A DNA stretch of 64,000 nt from JASFWK01 sp050049355 (GTDB lineage: Bacteria > Chloroflexota > Anaerolineae > B4-G1 > DUEL01): the NCBI GenBank assembly GCA_050049355.1, contig JASFWK010000002.1:1-64000 (forward strand), written 5' to 3'. This document shows, one piece after another, positions 44,053-52,647 of the stretch; position 1 is the stretch's first letter; each line of letters opens with the position of its first letter. Below the pieces are notes generated by a model. It worked only from the letters and a program-made list of their open reading frames with translations. It did no database searches and was not told the DNA's origin. Both the position numbers and the translations under genes were made by a program.

Positions 44053-44080
44053 ATTATACCGGGGTGGAGCGAGATGTCAA
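44053..44080 (-). promoter_or_regulatory. Promoter of imuB-dnaE2
   Basis: On the minus strand TTGACA (44080-44075), 16-bp spacer, TATAAT (44058-44053). Both hexamers are perfect; the LexA box begins six bases further on. Confidence 0.8.
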
Positions 44081-44277
44081 GAAGCGAATCCCACTATCCG
44101 CACACCGCGCGCGCCGACCCAAAGGAGGATGCTTCGATCTGGAGGTGCCCTGCCCTATGACCTGGATCTAGGCTGCCCGCCCTCAAAAGCCTGGCTCGCC
44201 GCCGAAGCAACCCGTTCAAGAGCGGGGCGGGACTTGGGCAGATTGACCATAGTGGAGCGAGGAGAGGCAACGCCGGC

Positions 44278-45237
44278 TCATCGCGTGATTCGTTCCGGCA
44301 GGATATAGGGATACTTCCTGCCCAGGAGCCCGTATACCCAGCGGTCGATCTTCCTGAAAGCCAGATAGATCCTCCAGATCCAGGCATCTTCACGGTAATA
44401 GGCCTTGACCTCTTCTGACGTGAGCGGTTTGATATCCTCTTCCATCTCAGAAGCGAAAAACTGGTTGGCCGTGCGCACCAGCTGAGGCACCAAATCAGGG
44501 CGCTGCTCCTTATAGAAGTTGGCGATTAGATCCACCACCACGTACCGAAAATCGTAGTAGCGAGTCATCACGTCCTCCAGGAAGAGCAGCCGGATAATCC
44601 AGACCAGGAAGGAGGGCGCGCTGCGCAGGAAGAGCTCGGGATCTAACTGCTCCTCACCCTGTCTTTGCAGCAGTGGCGTGCTGGTATCGAAGTAGACCAG
44701 CTCCACCTCCTCTCCCAGCCGCGGCGCCTCCGGCTCCCAATCCACGATCGCCCAATTGGAGATCTGCCCATCGAAGCCAACCGCCAGCCTGTCGCTGTTG
44801 AAGTCGAAGACTTTCTTCGTCTGCCTCAGCGCAGCACGGACCAACCGGTGGATATCCTCGGGAACGAGGCGATGGATCGCCTTATGACCGATGGCCTGGC
44901 GAGGGAGTCTTTCCTGAACGATGTAGATGATGACCCGATCTTCCTGTACAAGTCGAACCGTTTGGCTAGGAACGACCTGTATACCCACGCGGTTTCGCAG
45001 CACGCCGACGTATTCCGCATACAGGGCTTCATAGCGCGCCGCTTCGTCCTCGGTCTTGAACATCGGCAGCCTCTTGTGAGCCAGATGATGCGCGCCCTCG
45101 GTTTCGATCGCCAGAACCGTGCTGATTTCCCCATAACCCAGGACGCTGGCTGGTATCCTGCTCCTCTCCGGGAACCGGAGATTCAGATTCTCCTCGAACG
45201 CTTCAAGCAACTGAAGGTCAACCCGCAGATCGGTCAT
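44278..45237 (-). CDS. Kinase-like-fold protein coupled to aminotransferase
   Basis: A 319-residue protein I cannot name with certainty. N-terminal LGYGEISTVLAIE resembles a nucleotide loop, AHHLAHKRLPMF could hold the ATP-binding Lys, and NWAIVDWEPE and VYFDTSTP resemble metal-binding Asp motifs of aminoglycoside-phosphotransferase-like kinases, but not canonically. The start ATG overlaps the aminotransferase stop (ATGA), so the two are made together. It may phosphorylate a small substrate handled by the aminotransferase. The C-terminal part (YYDFRYVVVDLIANFYKE) is unique. Low certainty on function. Confidence 0.6.
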   Translation of the reverse strand: MTDLRVDLQLLEAFEENLNLRFPERSRIPASVLGYGEISTVLAIETEGAHHLAHKRLPMFKTEDEAARYEALYAEYVGVLRNRVGIQVVPSQTVRLVQEDRVIIYIVQERLPRQAIGHKAIHRLVPEDIHRLVRAALRQTKKVFDFNSDRLAVGFDGQISNWAIVDWEPEAPRLGEEVELVYFDTSTPLLQRQGEEQLDPELFLRSAPSFLVWIIRLLFLEDVMTRYYDFRYVVVDLIANFYKEQRPDLVPQLVRTANQFFASEMEEDIKPLTSEEVKAYYREDAWIWRIYLAFRKIDRWVYGLLGRKYPYILPERITR

Positions 45238-46517
45238 CGCGCACCGCCAAGTTCCAGCATGCGCCCCATAGCCTCAAGGGCCTTATCCACACGCGCTAGT
45301 ATCTCGTCGGCCAGATCACGGCCGGTGATCAGCGGCGGCAACAGCTGCACTATCCGCGGATCGTTGTTGGCGTACACAGCGAGGAGACCACTCTCATAGG
45401 CAGTCCTGGAGAAGAGTGGACCGCATTGCTCGTTGACCATCTCGATCCCCATCATCAACCCCAGCTGCCTCAGCCCGACGAGGGTGTCGGGGTGCCTCTC
45501 CTTCAGCCATTCGAAGCCCTTCGAGAAGACCGAAGCGATCTCCTCGACGTGGGAGAGGAAGTCGGGGCGTGAAGTGAGCTCCAGGACCTTCAGCGCCACA
45601 GGACATCCTACCTCGGCACCGCCAAAGGTCGAGATGTGAATAAAGGGATCCTCGTGGAAGATTGCTTCGTACATTCCCCTGAAACAGGTCGCGGTGATGG
45701 GGTAGATCCCACCGGAGAGCCCCTTGCCGATCACCATGATGTCGGGCACGACGTCGAAGTGCTCAATTCCCCACAGTCTCCCTGTCCTACCAAGGCCTGC
45801 CTGGACCTCGTCAACGATCATCAGGATGCCCTTCCTGTCGCAGAGATCGCGTACCCGAGGAAAGAAATCGTCATCAGGGATGGGCATACCGTAAGTGGCG
45901 GGGATGGTTTCGAGCAACACCGCTGCCGTGTCTTCGTCCAGAGTCTCTTCCAGCGCCTCGACGTTGTTGAACGGAACCTGCACGAAGCCCGACGGCATTG
46001 GGCCGAAAGGAGCGCGGTACCTCTCGTCACCCGCTGCCAGGGCCAGCCCGGTGTGGCCATGGTATCCTCCCTTGGCCGAGATCACCTTAGGTCTCCCCGT
46101 GTATCCCCGAGCCACCTTGATGGCCAGATCCACTGCCTCCCCACCCCCGACGCCGAAAACGGTGTACGCCAGATCCCCCGGAGCGAGTTCGGCCAGCCGC
46201 TTGGCGAGGGTTGCTCGCTGTTCACTGACCAGGTGATGGTTGCCGATGTCAAGTTCCCGAAGACTCTGCTGCAGGACTTCAATGATCTCCGGGTTCCTGT
46301 GTCCCAGGTTGAAGACTCCGCCATTGCAGTGGCAGTCAATCAATCGGCGCTCGTCGGTCACGTCCCAGAGATAGGAGCCCTCCCGTCGTCCCAGCACAAA
46401 GTCGATGCCGGCTGACTGGAAGAACCTCACCTTCCCCGAGGAGACGTGCTGAGCGAACAGGTCTACGAGCTCGTCCTTGGTATGCATCCCACGGTACATA
46501 CTTCGTGTGGTCCCCAC
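45234..46517 (-). CDS. Class III aminotransferase
   Basis: A 427-residue PLP-dependent aminotransferase of the acetylornithine/GABA/DAPA subgroup. N-terminal GSYLWDVTDERRLID, cofactor phosphate region VFGVGGGEAVDLAIKVAR, Asp in IVDEVQAGLGRTG and the Schiff-base Lys in MVIGKGLSGGIYP near residue 265. Start is GTG 46517 with GGAGGGG nine bases upstream. It transfers an amino group from an omega-amino or 2-amino donor. The coupled kinase-like gene suggests a phosphorylated or amino-alcohol substrate. Exact specificity not readable. Confidence 0.85.
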   Translation of the reverse strand: MGTTRSMYRGMHTKDELVDLFAQHVSSGKVRFFQSAGIDFVLGRREGSYLWDVTDERRLIDCHCNGGVFNLGHRNPEIIEVLQQSLRELDIGNHHLVSEQRATLAKRLAELAPGDLAYTVFGVGGGEAVDLAIKVARGYTGRPKVISAKGGYHGHTGLALAAGDERYRAPFGPMPSGFVQVPFNNVEALEETLDEDTAAVLLETIPATYGMPIPDDDFFPRVRDLCDRKGILMIVDEVQAGLGRTGRLWGIEHFDVVPDIMVIGKGLSGGIYPITATCFRGMYEAIFHEDPFIHISTFGGAEVGCPVALKVLELTSRPDFLSHVEEIASVFSKGFEWLKERHPDTLVGLRQLGLMMGIEMVNEQCGPLFSRTAYESGLLAVYANNDPRIVQLLPPLITGRDLADEILARVDKALEAMGRMLELGGAR

Positions 46518-46891
46518 AGGTGCTCCCCTCCAGTTTGACTACGTGGCTTGCTGCGGCATGCCGTGATCGTTGATCCCTGGTCATTCGATGATCCCTCGTC
46601 GGTACCGTCCTCCCTTCGCTTCAGGAGCCTGCAGGCTGTCGAACGCGACCACCGACCTCCACGGTCTTCGTTGGCGGGCCAGTCATCCGATGGCGACCCG
46701 CTGGTCGGGCGATGGCAGGGAAGAGGTCAGTCGGCACGCGCGCCGGGGCCCAGATGCGGGGGGACGGGGAGCGCCAGATCGAATGGACAGCAGCTGCAAC
46801 GCATGCGCCCACCCCGTACTCGTCCAGTGCCACAACCCATTCCGTCTGCCGATGAGAGTATAGCACAGCCCAAAGAAGGCACAACACGTTC
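46518..46891. other. Intergenic region between divergent genes
   Basis: Between the leftward aminotransferase and rightward spoVS-like gene. I see no credible coding frame. It must hold the aminotransferase promoter, but I found no good match beyond its ribosome site. Confidence 0.5.
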
Positions 46892-46919
46892 TTGTAATTT
46901 GATGCCTCTGTGCTAGAAT
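46892..46919 (+). promoter_or_regulatory. Promoter of spoVS-like gene
   Basis: TTGTAA (46892-46897), 16-bp spacer, TAGAAT (46914-46919), the same hexamers as the tRNA-Phe promoter. 38 bases before the start codon. Confidence 0.6.
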
Positions 46920-46956
46920 GACACCAGATCGAGCCAGACTCCCAAGGAGGCTCACA

Positions 46957-47238
46957 GTGAACGAACAAGCAAATCTCCTCAAAGTCGCGAGCAACTCCCC
47001 TTCCACGGCTGTGGCCGGCGCCATCGCCGGGATGGTTCGGGAAGGAAAAGAGCCAATCGTCCAGGCCATCGGCGCTGGGGCGGTCAACCAGGCAATTAAA
47101 GCCGTGGTCATCGCGCGCACCTACCTGGCAGAGGATGGGATAGATATCGCGTGCGTCCCGTCCTTTGTCGAGGTGGAGATTGAGGGCCAAGAGCGGACCG
47201 CAGTGAGGCTCGAAGTCAACAGACGACAGCCGGACTGA
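46957..47238 (+). CDS. spoVS: SpoVS-family protein
   Basis: A 93-residue small Alba-like-fold protein. NLLKVASNSPSTAVAGAIAGM and QAIGAGAVNQAIKAVVIAR are the hallmark phrases. In Bacillus it affects sporulation stage V and septation; homologues occur widely outside spore-formers, where they may bind nucleic acid. Starts at GTG 46957 with AAGGAGG six bases upstream. Monocistronic. It does not by itself show that the organism makes spores. Confidence 0.93.
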   Translation: MNEQANLLKVASNSPSTAVAGAIAGMVREGKEPIVQAIGAGAVNQAIKAVVIARTYLAEDGIDIACVPSFVEVEIEGQERTAVRLEVNRRQPD

Positions 47239-47316
47239 GACACAAGGATTCACCAACCTGCCCAGCACGCCGCGTCCGCGGATCCAGACGGCTCAGACAT
47301 CAGATGCGCGTTATAC

Positions 47317-48192
47317 TCATCTGCATCTCGCGACAGCCGCGCTCAGATGTGCCCCGAAAAGGGCAAGCCAGCTGCTCAGATAGATCCACAACATCAGGGC
47401 CACAACCGCTCCTAGCGAGCCGTACACAAGCTGGTATTGAGCCAGCTCACTGCTGAGGTACCATGTGAAGGCGCCTTTGGCGATCTCCCAAGCACAAGCG
47501 ACCACTAGTGCGCCCCAGAATGCCTCTGACCATCTTGTCTGTGTGTTCGGCACCCACCGGTAGAGTCCCAGGAAGATCAGGAATGTAACCAGCCCGGGCA
47601 AGAGACTGGAAAGGATAGCCCACAGCGGCGTCCCGTAGATTGACACACCCTCCCACAGAGGCAACGACAGTCGCGGCAGCAGGGTCAGCAGGTGTGTTGA
47701 CAGCAGCGAGAGGAGCAGAAGCGCCGCCAGCATCCCCACCATCCCCACTGCCACGAGACGTCTCTCTAAGAGACCACGGCGCTCCGCCCCCGTCCAGGCG
47801 CGGTTGATGTGACGGGCCAAGACTGTGAAGACACCCGTTCCTGCCCAGAACAGGCCTGCCAATCCTACCACACCCACTGCCTCGCGCTGCTCAAGAACCT
47901 GCTGAATGTTCGATTCGATGAGCTCTTGGGAGACCGGGATGGCCTCTGTGACAGACCTAACCACCTCTCGATAGACCCACTCTCGCTGCAGAAAGAAGCT
48001 GCCGGCAGCTACCAGAGCCAACAGCAACGGAAAGAGGGAGAAGATCGTGTAGTAGGCCATGCTGGCAGCGGCCTCCGATGCGCGAGCGTCGTTGAAGCTG
48101 CGAATGGCCTCCCTCACTACGTTGAGTGAACCGCCACTGTGATCGTTCATCCACCGATAGAGAGCTCTCAAGGATTTGGTCAGACCTACCAT
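47317..48192 (-). CDS. YihY/BrkB-family membrane protein
   Basis: A 291-residue integral membrane protein with about six helices. Recognisable: REAIRSFNDARASEAAASMAYYTIFSLFPLLLALVAAGS near residues 25-65 (abridged). The protein family was once called ribonuclease BN by mistake; its function (membrane transport or envelope integrity) is not settled. No clear operon partner. Confidence 0.88.
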   Translation of the reverse strand: MVGLTKSLRALYRWMNDHSGGSLNVVREAIRSFNDARASEAAASMAYYTIFSLFPLLLALVAAGSFFLQREWVYREVVRSVTEAIPVSQELIESNIQQVLEQREAVGVVGLAGLFWAGTGVFTVLARHINRAWTGAERRGLLERRLVAVGMVGMLAALLLLSLLSTHLLTLLPRLSLPLWEGVSIYGTPLWAILSSLLPGLVTFLIFLGLYRWVPNTQTRWSEAFWGALVVACAWEIAKGAFTWYLSSELAQYQLVYGSLGAVVALMLWIYLSSWLALFGAHLSAAVARCR

Positions 48193-48453
48193 CTCCTACT
48201 TCCTTCCAGCGGACACAGCGCGATGGCTGCAATTACCCCACTCGGGTACGGAGACGGACCTCCGTCGCCGGCAAGTATTGCTCGGTCAAGAGCCGCCAGA
48301 GGAATCTGGACAGGCACCTCTTCCTGCAACACCCACAGCCAAGGTTCTGCCCCCGCCCTCAGGTCATCTTTCAAATGAGGAGTGTGGATCCTCTCGTCAG
48401 AGAGGTCGAGACCATAGTCCACTCCACACTGCTCACTCACCAGAGTGCCCTCT

Positions 48454-49182
48454 TCAGAACATTGCCTGCAGTTCCAGGGCATTTTGCACCGCGTAGCCGG
48501 CCTCGTCATTGTCGAAGTAGCAGAATATCTCCCTTCCTCGCCTGATCCAGGCCGAAAACGCATCAGCCCATCCCGTCAGAGTCTCAGTGTCATACTTCCC
48601 CCGGTATGGGCCATAGGGGCCGTGGAGCCGGACATAGACGAAATCGGCTGTGATCTTCTTCGGCGATAGTCGACCCGGGAGATCGTAGATACAGAAGGCG
48701 GCTTCACGTTGCGCCAGCGCCTCGTACGCCCGAGCATTCAACCAGCTACCATCGCGAAACTCAAGAGCATACCGGTAGCCCCTGGGCAGTACCTCTAGAA
48801 AGGACACTAGCCGTTCACGATCGAAATGCCAGTTTGGCGGTAGTTGAAAGAGGATAGGGCCAAGCTTATCTCCCAGCAGATCGACCCTCCCCGTGAAGTT
48901 GGAAACCGGCTCCTGCGGATCTTTGAGCTTCTTCATATGGGTGATGTATCGACTGGCCTTGACCGAGAAGAGAAAACTCGCTGGTACGGTGTCGCGCCAC
49001 CTAGCCACCGTCTCCTCGCTTGGCAGCTGATAGAACGTATTGTTGATCTCCACCGTCCTGAAATGGTCGGCGTAGTATTCGAGGAACTTCTCCTTTGGAA
49101 GCCCTTGGGGATAGAAGGGGCCCTCCCAGTGTTCGTAGTGCCACCCGGATGTGCCGATGTGCAGGTCCTCCTTCCCGCTCAC
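48454..49182 (-). CDS. DUF72 TIM-barrel protein
   Basis: A 242-residue protein of the DUF72 family: HIGTSGWHYEHWEGPFYP at the start, VEINNTFYQLP and FSVKASRYITH in the middle, and FYFDNDEAGYAVQNA-like C-terminal strand (here CYFDNDEAGY). The fold resembles endonuclease IV-like TIM barrels; some members are linked to DNA repair or iron-sulfur handling, but the reaction is unknown. The start overlaps the fpg stop by four bases, so it is in a two-gene operon with a DNA glycosylase, suggesting a repair role. Confidence 0.88.
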   Translation of the reverse strand: MSGKEDLHIGTSGWHYEHWEGPFYPQGLPKEKFLEYYADHFRTVEINNTFYQLPSEETVARWRDTVPASFLFSVKASRYITHMKKLKDPQEPVSNFTGRVDLLGDKLGPILFQLPPNWHFDRERLVSFLEVLPRGYRYALEFRDGSWLNARAYEALAQREAAFCIYDLPGRLSPKKITADFVYVRLHGPYGPYRGKYDTETLTGWADAFSAWIRRGREIFCYFDNDEAGYAVQNALELQAMF

Positions 49183-49982
49183 TCCTCCAACCTCCGCGTC
49201 TGACAGTTGGGACAGTGATAGGCGCTGCGCCCGCAGACCTTGACCCGTCCCAGGTCACCCCCACACTTTGGGCACTCCCCGTCGTTGCGCCGGTGGGGAA
49301 TGATGTAGGAATCCGGAAACCGGTTGGGATCCGCCTGACAATCTACGGCTGTGCGAAGCACCTCCCTCATCGCCTCGAACAGCTCCCCCAGCACCTCATC
49401 GTCCAGCTGGTTGATCTTCGCCCTGGGGTGAATGTCGACCTGGAAGAGGATCTCGTCAGCATAGATGTTGCCGATTCCAGCTACAATGTGCTGATTCATC
49501 AGCGTGGATTTCGTCATCCCTCGCCTCTCAGCGAGAGCCCTTCGAAAGGCCGCAAGGTCGAAGTCAGACGCCAAGGCATCTGGCCCCAGCCCTTTCTCCT
49601 CGATGAAGCTCTTCACATCTTCTATCAATCGGATCTTGCCCAGTTTCCTCTGGGCTTCGTAGGCCAGATGGTACCCATCGGAGAAGGTGATCAGAAGTCG
49701 ATCGTAAGTGGGATCTTCCCCCATGTCGCTGAAGTACTTCAGACCTCCTGTCATCCCAAAGTGCAGCATCAACCACCTGCCGCTGTCGAGCGCCGCCAGG
49801 AGATACTTGCCGTGCCGTCGCGTCGATTCGAAGCTGCGGGCTTCGAGGCCCGCTGCAAGCTCGGCAGCAGAGATTCCTTCGAGTACCTGACAGCTGCGCA
49901 CCTCGACCGTTTCGATCTCTTGACGTAGGGAGGTGGCGTCAAGATATCGCCTCAGAACCTCGACATCAGGCAGTTCCGGCAT
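49179..49982 (-). CDS. mutM: Formamidopyrimidine-DNA glycosylase
   Basis: A 267-residue Fpg/Nei-family glycosylase. Catalytic Pro2 and Glu3 in MPELPDVE, Lys near residue 57 in RRHGKYLL, helix-two-turn-helix GIGNIYADEILFQ, and a C-terminal zinc finger CPKCGG...CPNC. It removes oxidised purines (8-oxoguanine, Fapy) and nicks the abasic site. PELPDVE instead of PELPEVE is a modest variant seen in Nei-like proteins. ATG 49982 after CTGGGAGG. Confidence 0.92.
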   Translation of the reverse strand: MPELPDVEVLRRYLDATSLRQEIETVEVRSCQVLEGISAAELAAGLEARSFESTRRHGKYLLAALDSGRWLMLHFGMTGGLKYFSDMGEDPTYDRLLITFSDGYHLAYEAQRKLGKIRLIEDVKSFIEEKGLGPDALASDFDLAAFRRALAERRGMTKSTLMNQHIVAGIGNIYADEILFQVDIHPRAKINQLDDEVLGELFEAMREVLRTAVDCQADPNRFPDSYIIPHRRNDGECPKCGGDLGRVKVCGRSAYHCPNCQTRRLEE

Positions 49983-50080
49983 GATGCCTCCCAGTTGGCC
50001 TCCATCGTCATCGCCATGCTTCTACGCAGGGCGCTCGCGATGCCATCTTTCCAAGATTCCGAATCTGCGTGATTCCTCAA

Positions 50081-50804
50081 CTACCGCAGAACCACGTCCA
50101 TTCCGTCGTAGGCGATCTCCGCCTCGACCCCTCGCTCGCGGGCGAGGCTCTGGACCTTCGCCTCTATGATCCGCTCACCCCCCTCCACGATCTCCGCGCC
50201 GAGATGTGTGAAGATAGCTCGAGGCACGCCTGTCTTTCGGCACCAGGTGAGCTGCGTGCGCACCGGCGTGTGTCCGATCAAGCCATCGCCGATCTTGCGC
50301 ACCATAGAGCGCGCGATGGTGGCACCATCCCCGACGTACAGCCTGGCTCCAAAGAGCGCTTCCTCCCGATCGTGTATCCAGACCACGTCGCGCGCGTAGA
50401 AATGACAACTTCCCCAGCCGTGATTCGGTATCCAACAGCCGGCGCGCGCGTGGAGTGATCAACCGGAAACGCCTCAAATGCGATCCCCTCGATCTCCACG
50501 GGTTGACGATTCGGCATCAACCTTCGGTCTTCGATGTGAAGGTCATCCATGCCCTCCCAGGATTCTTCAGTGGCGTAGACCGGACACGGAGCGCCGTCCC
50601 GCAGCCTCCAGGCGTGATCGGTATGGGCGTGGGTGACCACGATCGCCTGCACACTCCAACCCCCACCTCTCCCAGCCAATCCTCACCACAGTCAATGGCG
50701 ACCTCCTTACCGCGGTATGAGACTGTCATTGAGCTGTGTCTGCGATGACGGACCGTTCTCGCATCGATGTTCCCCCGAGTGCCCAGGAACCTAAGCCTCA
50801 ACAT
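50081..50804 (-). pseudogene. Metallo-beta-lactamase-fold hydrolase, two frameshifts
   Basis: A leftward gene split over three reading frames. The first part (LRFLGTRGNIDAR, then VAIDCGEDWL) ends near a run of five C at 50660-50664. The second part (VVTHAHTDHAWRL, the zinc-ligand HxHxDH, then FPVDHSTRAPAVGYR) loses frame near 50398-50403. The third (VWIHDREEALFGARLYVGDG ... IGHTPV) runs to the stop. The product, if rejoined, would be a beta-lactamase-fold hydrolase of about 240 residues. Either the gene is dead or there are two indel errors in the sequence; conserved motifs in every part favour a recent event or sequencing errors. Confidence 0.78.
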
Positions 50805-51154
50805 CTGTGAACTGCTCAATAGCCTTCCGCCTCCAACTCCGGGGACGACCATCGGCGGTGCCCAAAGACACCGCTTTCACTCTGCTGAGCCGCCGCAGCT
50901 GGGCAGGGCTTCGTTGGCCCTTTAGCGCAATGGTTGGACCAGAAGAATCGGCTCCAGCCCGTTCACCACATTGCAGGGCAACCAGCAATCCAGGGAAACT
51001 GGTCAGCAACCGGCACACCGGGCGTGCGCCTCGCCGTACCTCACAAGAACGATTATAGCATGACCCATTCGCGCCGCCCACCACGGGGGACGCCGGTCGT
51101 TGGGGCTCGGTTCCTCCAGCGGCGCAGAGCAGCCAGGCGGCGTAGTAGGTGGCT
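50805..51154. other. Intergenic between MBL-fold gene and dinB
   Basis: No coding frame I can support. On the minus strand an extended -10 (TGCTATAAT, 51060-51052) may start the transcript of the broken hydrolase gene; I found no good -35. Confidence 0.4.
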
Positions 51155-51183
51155 CTTGACTCAGCCAACTACATCGCCTAAAA
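51155..51183 (+). promoter_or_regulatory. Promoter of dinB
   Basis: TTGACT (51155-51160), 17-bp spacer, TAAAAT (51178-51183). No LexA-type GAAC-N4-GTTC box is seen nearby, so dinB appears not to share the imuB operator. Confidence 0.65.
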
Positions 51184-51218
51184 TGCCGATGAGAGCAAAC
51201 CCAGCAAGGAGCGGCAGG

Positions 51219-52283
51219 GTGTCTGAGAAAGCACGAACCATCATCCACCTGGATCTGGATGCCTTCTTCGCCGCCGTCGAGGTGTTGGAGAACCCCGACC
51301 TGAGGGGAAAGCCTCTGCTCGTCGGCGGACGGCCTGGGGAGAGGGGTGTGGTGGCCACAGCATCGTATCCGGCCCGCGAGTTCGGCGTCCGCTCGGCGAT
51401 GCCGATGGCCCGAGCCTTGAAGCTCTGTCCCCAGGCCATCGTGCTGCCACCTCGCCACAACATCTACCGGAGCCACTCGCGCCGCGTGATGGAGATCCTC
51501 GACCAGACCTCAGCGCTTGTGGAACAGCTGAGCATCGACGAGGCATATCTCGACCTGACGGACCGGGTGACTGCCTGGGAGGAGGGGGGGGAGCTCGCGC
51601 GGCAGCTCCAAGGGCGAGTGAGTGACGAGGTTGGACTCTCGGCGTCGCTTGGAGTAGCAGCGAACAAGCAGGTAGCCAAGGTCGCCTCTGGCCACGACAA
51701 GCCCGGGGGGCTGACCGTAGTGCGGCCCGGAGAGGAAGCGGCTTTCCTGGCGCCATTGTCCGTGCGCGCGCTGTGGGGCGTGGGGCCGGTGACGGAGCGG
51801 AAGCTCGGCGCACTCGGGGTGACGACGATCGGCCAACTGGCACAGCTCTCGGAGGAGGAGCTGGAGGAACACTTCGGCCAGCGCGGAGAGGATCTGGCCC
51901 GGCGGGCGCAGGGGATTGACAATCGCCCAGTGATCACGGAGCACCAACGCAAATCGGTGAGCCGAGAGAGGACCTTCAGGCGCGATCTGAGGCAGGCAAG
52001 GGCATTGCGCAGACAGCTATGGCGCCTGAGCCAGGGAGTGACCGAGCGCCTGCGCAGGGCAGACCTAGCGGCCGGCACGGTGGCGATCAAGCTGCGGTAT
52101 GCGGATTTCACCACGCTCACCCGGCAGATGACGCTAGACGTTCCGACGGATGATGAACACATGATCTACCAAGCAGCCTTGGTGTTGTTCGACCAGACAT
52201 GGCAGCGCGGACGGTCGGTGCGGCTGCTGGGGATAGCAGCGAGCCATCTCTCGCCTCCCACGGGACAGCTGCTGCTCTTCTGA
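51219..52283 (+). CDS. dinB: DNA polymerase IV
   Basis: A 354-residue Y-family polymerase. Active-site acids are in HLDLDAFFAAVE near the N-terminus and SIDEAYLDLTD near residue 105. The fingers/palm, HhH region (LGVTTIGQLAQLSEEEL) and little-finger domain are intact. It ends with QLLLF, a sliding-clamp binding motif. GTG 51219 is picked because AAGGAG lies seven bases ahead and the predicted transcript starts near 51190; longer frames begin before that point. It bypasses minor-groove lesions. Confidence 0.92.
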   Translation: MSEKARTIIHLDLDAFFAAVEVLENPDLRGKPLLVGGRPGERGVVATASYPAREFGVRSAMPMARALKLCPQAIVLPPRHNIYRSHSRRVMEILDQTSALVEQLSIDEAYLDLTDRVTAWEEGGELARQLQGRVSDEVGLSASLGVAANKQVAKVASGHDKPGGLTVVRPGEEAAFLAPLSVRALWGVGPVTERKLGALGVTTIGQLAQLSEEELEEHFGQRGEDLARRAQGIDNRPVITEHQRKSVSRERTFRRDLRQARALRRQLWRLSQGVTERLRRADLAAGTVAIKLRYADFTTLTRQMTLDVPTDDEHMIYQAALVLFDQTWQRGRSVRLLGIAASHLSPPTGQLLLF

Positions 52284-52388
52284 AAAGATTGAGGGATCTG
52301 AGCAGAGAGTCACACGCATTGCGCTTTTTGACCACATCGAGTAGGATAACCGGAGGGTGGACGAGCTGACGGAGCGGCGATAGGATAG

Positions 52389-52592
52389 ATGAAGGACGCA
52401 TTGACCGAGGACGGCGTTCGGGTTGAGGCCGGACCAAACGCCCCGGAGGTGGGGACCTGCCCCGCCTGTGGGGGGATCGTTGACCGGCGCCACCGACAGG
52501 ACGGCACGGAATCAGAGAGCGGCACCTGGTTCTACCGGCACCGGCGGGGTGAAGGCCCCAGCTGCCCGCGCCGGTCGGGACCGCGGTGGTGA
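52389..52592 (+). CDS. Small zinc-ribbon-like protein (uncertain)
   Basis: A 67-residue frame with CPACGG near residue 24, TWFYRHRRGEGPSC and a final Cys at CPRR. Basic and probably metal-binding if real. Ribosome site is poor. No known family recognised. Located about 100 bases after dinB. Confidence 0.4.
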   Translation: MKDALTEDGVRVEAGPNAPEVGTCPACGGIVDRRHRQDGTESESGTWFYRHRRGEGPSCPRRSGPRW

Positions 52593-52647
52593 CCCGCGCC
52601 TTCTCCCCGAGCACACAGCTGTCCCTCTTCCGTCCGGAGGATGACCT

